This document shows, in pieces, positions 42,059 to 50,360 of a stretch of DNA of 50,360 nt. Position 1 is the first letter of the stretch, and the number at the start of each line of letters is the position of its first letter. The DNA comes from Rhizobium sp. Root1212. Lineage in GTDB: Bacteria; Pseudomonadota; Alphaproteobacteria; Rhizobiales; Rhizobiaceae. A program made the translations under genes and the position numbers. The notes under the pieces were generated by a model. The model ran no database searches. It saw only the letters and a list, made by a program, of their open reading frames with translations, and had not been told where the DNA came from. The stretch spans positions 73,121-123,480 of the forward strand of contig NZ_LMDA01000008.1 in assembly GCF_001424985.1 (NCBI RefSeq), read 5' to 3'.

Positions 42059-42190
42059 TTACAGGGGGGCGTCCATAGCCGATATTGCTAGGTAGGCGGC
42101 GACCAGCAGCATAGAAACTCCAATAGCCCAAGTCCGGGAGCCGAAGCTGGATCGGCGGGCTGCGGACTCGCCAAAAGGATATCTGGTCAT
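42059..42190 (-). CDS. Possible 43-residue membrane peptide
   Basis: MTRYPFGESAARRSSFGSRTWAIGVSMLLVAAYLAISAMDAPL has a basic N-terminus and one hydrophobic helix near the C-terminus. The RBS is weak. It resembles other tiny tail-anchored proteins of rhizobia in layout only. Confidence 0.4.
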   Translation of the reverse strand: MTRYPFGESAARRSSFGSRTWAIGVSMLLVAAYLAISAMDAPL

Positions 42191-42284
42191 TGAAGGATTT
42201 CACCTAACGGAGGGCGTCACGCCCCTTGGCTACGCTAATCTGTCCATGGATTGATCTGGTTGTCTGCGTCATGAAACGAGAGCG

Positions 42285-42593
42285 CCGACGTCGTGGTTTA
42301 TCACCTACAGAACGGCGTAGGTCTGGGGATCGACGATGGGCGCTTCTTGTTCACCAAGCCGGATCTCGAGTACGGGCGTCAGAACGACCGGTTTGGGCAA
42401 CGGCGGGTCGAGGGCAGCTCATACGATCACACTTGCGACGCCGCCAACGGTCGCGCCGGCCGGTTCGCCGACAATTGCGCGGGTCACGGCAACGCCTCGG
42501 CGCCTTGACGGCACCGTCATTGTCTTCGGCGATTGCCGGCGCCGCGAAACGCGTGGTCGCGATGGCGGCTGGTAACAAAAAGCTCGGTTTCAT
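42285..42593 (-). pseudogene. DUF1236-type exported protein, frameshifted
   Basis: ATG 42593 behind AAAGGAGCGG starts MKPSFLLPAAIATTRFAAPAIAEDNDGAV, a signal peptide plus the usual mature start. After a frameshift the Gly/Ala-rich part (AIVGEPAGATVGGVASVIV) is readable, with a stop. In a further frame LDPPLPKPVVLTPVLEIRLGE and VDPQTYAVL recall the C-terminal DUF1236 region. Intact relatives are small periplasmic or outer-envelope proteins of unknown role. This copy is dead. Confidence 0.6.
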
Positions 42594-42881
42594 GGTTCCG
42601 CTCCTTTCGGTTCCGCTAAAGAAAAAAGCGGTGATGTTTCGGAAGCTTCCTCTGAGGACCAACGCCGGAGTTGCAGGGACCGCAGGTCTGAACGTCCGCT
42701 CTCTCTACCCGCCTCTCGAATGCTGGCGGATTCAATGCACGGGCTTTTTCCGTCAATGGCCGCCAAAGGGCCGCCTGCCACCGCAATAAACCTCAATCCA
42801 TGGCGTCAAATCGCAATGTAGTCATATGGCAATTCGAGCGACCCACTCTAAATTTGCTCCACACAAGGCTGGAGGAATTCC

Positions 42882-44675
42882 ATGAGTGGGCAGAAAACAG
42901 AAAGCCAGCGCGATGGTGCCCGCGAGGCAGGCCGCGCGGATCTGGAAACGAACGTCATCGCGAGGGAGGCGGCGAGCGCTCTCCTGGAAGTCCTCACGGC
43001 TGTGCGGCGAGGGGATTTTTCCGTCAGGATGCGGCCCGATCTGACGGGGCTGGCCGGCAAGGTCGCCGATGCGCTGAACGATATCATCGCTGCAAACCAC
43101 CGGATGGCGGAAGAACTCGAACATGTTGGGCAGGTCGTTGGCCGCGACGGGCGCACGAGCACCCGCGTTCGCTTCGGCCTTGCCGACGGGTCCTGGTCGC
43201 AGATGGAAGGATCGATCAACCATCTGATCGACGACCTGTTGTGGCCAACGACCGCCGTCACGCGCACCATTACCGCGGTGGCGAAGGGCGATCTCCTGCA
43301 TTCCGTGCCTCTCGATGTCGACGGCCGGCCACTCAAGGGAGAGTTCCTGCGCTCGGCCACGATCGTCAACACGATGATCAAGCAACTCGGCGTCTTCACG
43401 TCGGAGGTCACGCGCGTCGCCCGCGAGGTTGGTACAGACGGCAAGCTCGGCGGGCAGGCGCAGGTTTCCGAAGTGACCGGCGTCTGGAAGGACTTGACCG
43501 AGAGCGTCAACTCGATGGCATCGAACCTGACGGCGCAGGTGCGCAATATCGCGGAGGTGACCATCGCGGTAGCCAACGGCGACCTGTCGAAGAAGATCAC
43601 CGTAGACGTGCGCGGGGAAATCCTCCAGCTCAAGGAAGCCATCAATACGATGGTGGACCAGTTACGCTCCTTTGCATCCGAAGTCACCCGCGTGGCGCGC
43701 GAGGTAGGCACCGAAGGCAAGCTCGGCGGGCAGGCGCTTGTGCCGGGCGTGGCGGGGACCTGGAAGGATTTGACGGACAGCGTCAACGCGATGTGCGGTA
43801 ATCTGACGGCGCAGGTGCGCAATATCGCCCAGGTCACCACCGCCGTGGCGCGCGGCGACCTGTCGCGTAAGATCACGGTCGATGTCTCCGGGGAAATACT
43901 GGAACTGAAGGAGACCATCAACACGATGGTCGATCAGCTGAACGGCTTTGCCGGCGAGGTGACGCGTGTTGCGCGCGAGGTCGGAACGGAGGGACGGCTC
44001 GGCGGCCAGGCGCAGGTGCCGGGCGTGGCTGGAACGTGGAAGGACCTGACGGACAACGTCAACTCGATGGCGTCCAACCTAACGGCACAGGTGCGCAACA
44101 TCGCCGACGTCTCGACCGCCATCGCCAACGGCGACCTTTCGAAGAAGATCACCGTGACCGTGTCGGGGGAAATCCTCGAACTGAAAGAGACCATCAACAC
44201 GATGGTCGACCAGCTGAACGCCTTCGCATCGGAAGTGACGCGCGTGGCGCGCGAGGTCGGCACGGAAGGACGGCTCGGCGGCCAGGCGCAGGTGCCCGGT
44301 GTCGCCGGCACCTGGAAGAACCTGACCGACAACGTCAATTCCATGGCCTCGAACCTGACGGCGCAGGTGCGCAACATCGCCGAGGTCTCCACCGCCATCG
44401 CCAACGGCGACCTGTCGAAGAAGATCACCGTGACCGTATCAGGCGAAATCCTGGAATTGAAGGAGACCATCAACACGATGGTCGATCAGTTGAACGGCTT
44501 TGCCGGCGAGGTGACGCGCGTCGCAAGAGAGGTCGGCACGGAAGGACGGCTCGGCGGCCAGGCGCAGGTGCCGGGCGTCGCGGGAACGTGGAAGGACCTG
44601 ACGGAGAACGTCAACTCCATGGCGGCGAAATCCTCGAACTCAAGAACACCATCAACACGATGGTGGACCAGCTGA
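42882..44675 (+). CDS. HAMP-array hybrid kinase, 5' part (frame ends in the repeats)
   Basis: This is a 597-residue open frame starting at ATG 42882 behind GGAGGAATTCC. After an N-terminal HAMP-like region ([40 protein letters not shown]) come five tandem 92-residue units of the form [80 protein letters not shown]. Such poly-HAMP arrays occur in group III (Nik1-type) osmosensing hybrid kinases. No transmembrane helix is present. At 44624 a 94-base deletion relative to the repeat joins NSMA to the next GEILEL out of frame, and TAG-type termination follows 17 codons later. On its own this product has no kinase domain. Confidence 0.88.
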   Translation: MSGQKTESQRDGAREAGRADLETNVIAREAASALLEVLTAVRRGDFSVRMRPDLTGLAGKVADALNDIIAANHRMAEELEHVGQVVGRDGRTSTRVRFGLADGSWSQMEGSINHLIDDLLWPTTAVTRTITAVAKGDLLHSVPLDVDGRPLKGEFLRSATIVNTMIKQLGVFTSEVTRVAREVGTDGKLGGQAQVSEVTGVWKDLTESVNSMASNLTAQVRNIAEVTIAVANGDLSKKITVDVRGEILQLKEAINTMVDQLRSFASEVTRVAREVGTEGKLGGQALVPGVAGTWKDLTDSVNAMCGNLTAQVRNIAQVTTAVARGDLSRKITVDVSGEILELKETINTMVDQLNGFAGEVTRVAREVGTEGRLGGQAQVPGVAGTWKDLTDNVNSMASNLTAQVRNIADVSTAIANGDLSKKITVTVSGEILELKETINTMVDQLNAFASEVTRVAREVGTEGRLGGQAQVPGVAGTWKNLTDNVNSMASNLTAQVRNIAEVSTAIANGDLSKKITVTVSGEILELKETINTMVDQLNGFAGEVTRVAREVGTEGRLGGQAQVPGVAGTWKDLTENVNSMAAKSSNSRTPSTRWWTS

Positions 44676-45077
44676 ACGCCTTTGCCGGTGAGGTGACGCG
44701 CGTGGCGCGCGAGGTCGGCACGGAAGGCAAGCTCGGCGGCCAGGCGCAGGTGCCGGGCGTGGCCGGCACCTGGAAGGATCTGACGGACAGCGTCAACTCG
44801 ATGGCCGGCAACCTGACGGCGCAGGTGCGCAACATCGCCGAGGTCGCTACCGCCATCGCCAATGGCGACCTGTCGCGCAAGATCACCGTCGACGTTCGCG
44901 GCGAAATCCTCCTGCTGAAGGATACCCTCAACACGATGGTGGACCAGCTGCGCTCCTTTGCCGGCGAGGTAACGCGCGTGGCGCGCGAGGTCGGCACGGA
45001 CGGCCGGCTTGGCGGCCAGGCCGTCGTGCCGGGCGTGGCCGGCACCTGGAAGGACCTGACCGACAACGTCAACCTGC

Positions 45078-48458
<3,381 letters not shown>

Positions 48459-48468
48459 GGATTCCGTC

Positions 48469-50136
48469 ATGAACGCCATCAACATCCTTCTCGTCGATGA
48501 TCAGCCCGCCAAACTTCTGAGCTATGAGGTCATCCTTCAGGACCTGGGCGAAAATCTCATCAAGGCGCAATCGGGGCGGGAGGCTCTGGAATATCTGCTG
48601 CGCACCGAAATCGCAGTGATCCTCGTCGATGTCTGCATGCCCGACCAGGACGGTTTCGAGCTGGTAAACATGATCCGCGAGCATCCACGCTACCAGAATA
48701 CGGCCATCATCTTCATTTCGGCCGTCATGATGGCCGAGCCGGATCGTCTGCGCGGATACGAGGCCGGCGCCGTTGACTATGTCTCCGTGCCGATCGTTCC
48801 GGAGGTGCTGCGCGCCAAGGTCCGCGTCTTCGCAGATCTTTACCGCAAGACGCGCGAGTTGGAGCGCCTGAATGCCGAGCTGGAGATGAGGGTCCAGGAG
48901 AGGACCGCGGCGCTCGAAGCCACCTCGGCGCAGCTTCGCAGCTTCAACGAGGAACTGGAGCAGCGTATCGACCAGCGCACGCGCGAGCGCGAGGAGGCGC
49001 TTGCGCAGCTCTTCGAGGCGCAGAAACTCGATACGATCGGGCAATTGACCGGCGGGGTCGCGCATGATTTCAACAACCTGCTGATGGTCGTCCAGGGTGG
49101 CCTGAGCCTCTTGAGAAAGCGCCTTCCTCCCGACGAGAAAACCGAACGCATTATTCTCAATGCCTTGCAGGCGACAGAGCGCGGGACCGCCCTGACGCAG
49201 CGACTGCTGTCCTTTGCACGACGGCAGGATCTGAAGCCGCAGGCCGTGGACTTCCGGGAGCTCTTCGAGAACATCGAAGACCTTCTCGGCAAGGCTGTCG
49301 GCCCGCGGACGCTCATCGCGCGCAGGATCCCCGGCGATCTCCCTGCCGTGTTGGTGGATGGCAACCAGCTCGAACTGGCGTTGCTCAACCTGTTCGTCAA
49401 TGCCCGCGACGCCATGGACAATGGCGGGACGGTCACCGTCGAGGCTTCGGCTGAGACGGACGGTCGTCCCGCCAGCCTCACCGGCGACCGCTATGTCCGC
49501 ATTACGGTTTCCGATACGGGGGAGGGCATGGATGAGGCGACGCTGGCGCGCGCTGCCGAACCGTTCTTTACCACCAAGGGGGTTGGCAAGGGGACTGGCC
49601 TGGGCCTCTCGATGGTCCATGGCCTGGCGGCCCAATCGGGCGGCCTGCTCCAGATCGCGAGCGATCGGACGACGGGAACGCGCGTCTCGCTCTGGTTGCC
49701 CGTCGCCGATCGGGCCGAGGGGCCGCCGGCTCTGGACCCGCAGGAGCCATTGGTTTCCCACTCCAGCTCCCGTGCGCCGCTCATCGTCCTCGTGGTCGAT
49801 GACGATACCCTGGTCAGGATGGGAACGACGGCGATGGTGGAGGATCTGGGGCACACCACCTTGGAAGCCGCTTCCGCCTCCGAGGCGCTGCAGGTCTTGG
49901 CCGGGCTGCCGCGCTGCGATCTGGTCATTACCGACCACGCGATGCCAGGAATAACGGGAGCCGAACTGGCGCGGCGCATCAGGATGTCGTTCCCTGCGCT
50001 GCCTGTCATCCTCGCTTCGGGCTATGCCGACTTGTCGGAAGATGTCGCCGGCAGGGAATTGCCGCGATTGTCGAAGCCCTTCACGCAGGCGCAGCTTCAG
50101 GCGGCGATCGAGCATACCGTGGCGCGTCAGGCTTGA
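48469..50136 (+). CDS. Receiver-HisKA-HATPase-receiver hybrid histidine kinase
   Basis: This is a 555-residue cytoplasmic kinase. ATG 48469 lies 10 bases after the stop of the giant kinase, with GAGG overlapping that stop. Receiver 1 (1-120) has Asp54 (ILVDVCMPDQDGFE). A coiled coil (125-190) precedes the HisKA-type box GGVAHDFNNLL with His199, then N-box LLNLFVNARDAMDNGG, DTGEGMDEAT and GKGTGLGLSMVHG. Receiver 2 (about 435-555) has Asp489 (LVITDHAMPG). The order and the tight coupling indicate a phosphorelay with the upstream array kinase, whose receivers could pass phosphate to or from this protein. Confidence 0.92.
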   Translation: MNAINILLVDDQPAKLLSYEVILQDLGENLIKAQSGREALEYLLRTEIAVILVDVCMPDQDGFELVNMIREHPRYQNTAIIFISAVMMAEPDRLRGYEAGAVDYVSVPIVPEVLRAKVRVFADLYRKTRELERLNAELEMRVQERTAALEATSAQLRSFNEELEQRIDQRTREREEALAQLFEAQKLDTIGQLTGGVAHDFNNLLMVVQGGLSLLRKRLPPDEKTERIILNALQATERGTALTQRLLSFARRQDLKPQAVDFRELFENIEDLLGKAVGPRTLIARRIPGDLPAVLVDGNQLELALLNLFVNARDAMDNGGTVTVEASAETDGRPASLTGDRYVRITVSDTGEGMDEATLARAAEPFFTTKGVGKGTGLGLSMVHGLAAQSGGLLQIASDRTTGTRVSLWLPVADRAEGPPALDPQEPLVSHSSSRAPLIVLVVDDDTLVRMGTTAMVEDLGHTTLEAASASEALQVLAGLPRCDLVITDHAMPGITGAELARRIRMSFPALPVILASGYADLSEDVAGRELPRLSKPFTQAQLQAAIEHTVARQA

Positions 50137-50147
50137 TGTATTCCTGC

Positions 50148-50360
50148 TTAGATGTCAGGAACCAAATATCGCCTCTCGTTACAGATATCCATCGTGGTGG
50201 CATTGGCATAAATGCCGATATTGGCGGCGGTGATCTTGCCCAGGTTTTCCGCGTAGGTGCCTTCGCCGTAAAATGCGATGCCGTTGTAACCATGGATGGT
50301 GCCCATGGTATCGACCTGGAGGATGGCTTTGGTTCCCTCGGAAAAGATGCCCGATTTATA
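50148..50360 (-). CDS. C-terminal end of a repeat-rich (beta-helix-like) protein, cut by window end
   Basis: The 70 codons present read SEGTKAILQVDTMGTIHGYNGIAFYGEGTYAENLGKITAANIGIYANATTMDI before TAA. The regular Gly/Asn/Ile pattern (GTIHGYNGIAFY, GKITAANIGIYA) looks like rungs of a right-handed beta-helix, as in secreted adhesins, autotransporters or pectate-lyase-like proteins. The frame is open to the window edge. It is convergent with the hybrid kinase gene. The family cannot be named from this piece. Confidence 0.6.
   Translation of the reverse strand, partial: YKSGIFSEGTKAILQVDTMGTIHGYNGIAFYGEGTYAENLGKITAANIGIYANATTMDICNERRYLVPDI

Overview
The window looks like an accessory replicon (plasmid or chromid) or a genomic island of a Rhizobiaceae alphaproteobacterium (Rhizobium, Agrobacterium, Sinorhizobium or Shinella type). 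The grounds are GC-rich codon use, a pseudoazurin, a CoxMNOP-like alternative aa3 oxidase, an HWE-family histidine kinase, several short rhizobial stress proteins and GGAAC-N17-GTT promoters of the EcfG type. Insertion sequences and decayed genes are frequent. No tRNA, rRNA, CRISPR array or replication origin was seen.

Layout. 1-4.7 kb: the 3' end of a pseudoazurin gene, then a pile-up of a decayed ISL3 element, an IS110/IS1111 element and an IS5/IS427 element. The last two have cut a LuxR-type regulator gene into pieces. 4.8-6.8 kb: an HTH-protein remnant and a two-gene metal (probably nickel) exporter/repressor operon with a G/C-tract operator. 7.0-19.5 kb: a catabolic/uptake cluster. It holds a phytanoyl-CoA-dioxygenase-like oxygenase, an IS1182 insertion, a LysR regulator, a lone tatA, a complete peptide/opine-type ABC importer with a Tat-exported binding protein, a flavin-reductase-like protein, a cytosine-deaminase-like amidohydrolase and a broken GntR/HutC regulator. 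The substrate is unknown.

19.6-32.4 kb: a mosaic of small stress-related genes (Fic, DUF3175, 'plasmid stabilization' family, CsbD, L,D-transpeptidase, DUF2934, DUF1254) and gene remnants (MFS, YedK, resolvase, IS21, nuclease). Four transcription units here carry EcfG-like promoters, so this part reads as a general-stress-response island. It also holds two close paralogues of an unknown 76-77 residue protein. 32.4-37.9 kb: a reverse-strand respiratory operon (cytochrome c, oxidase subunits II, I, III, III-like, IV) next to a DUF2189 remnant. 38.2-42.6 kb: an IS701 remnant, an AAC(3) aminoglycoside acetyltransferase, an HWE kinase/response-regulator pair and a DUF1236 remnant.

42.9-50.1 kb: two large signalling genes. 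The first is a giant hybrid kinase built on about nine tandem 92-residue HAMP-type units, followed by GAF, HisKA, HATPase and three receiver domains. It is split by two deletions inside the repeat array that share one right-hand endpoint. The second is a receiver-HisKA-HATPase-receiver hybrid kinase 10 bases downstream. The window ends inside the 3' end of a reverse-strand repeat-rich gene.

Functionally, three themes stand out. One is uptake and breakdown of an unidentified nitrogen-containing compound. A second is respiration through an alternative oxidase. The third is stress sensing, through the HWE pair, EcfG-type promoters and the HAMP-array kinase. Family names are from recognised motifs; no database search was run.
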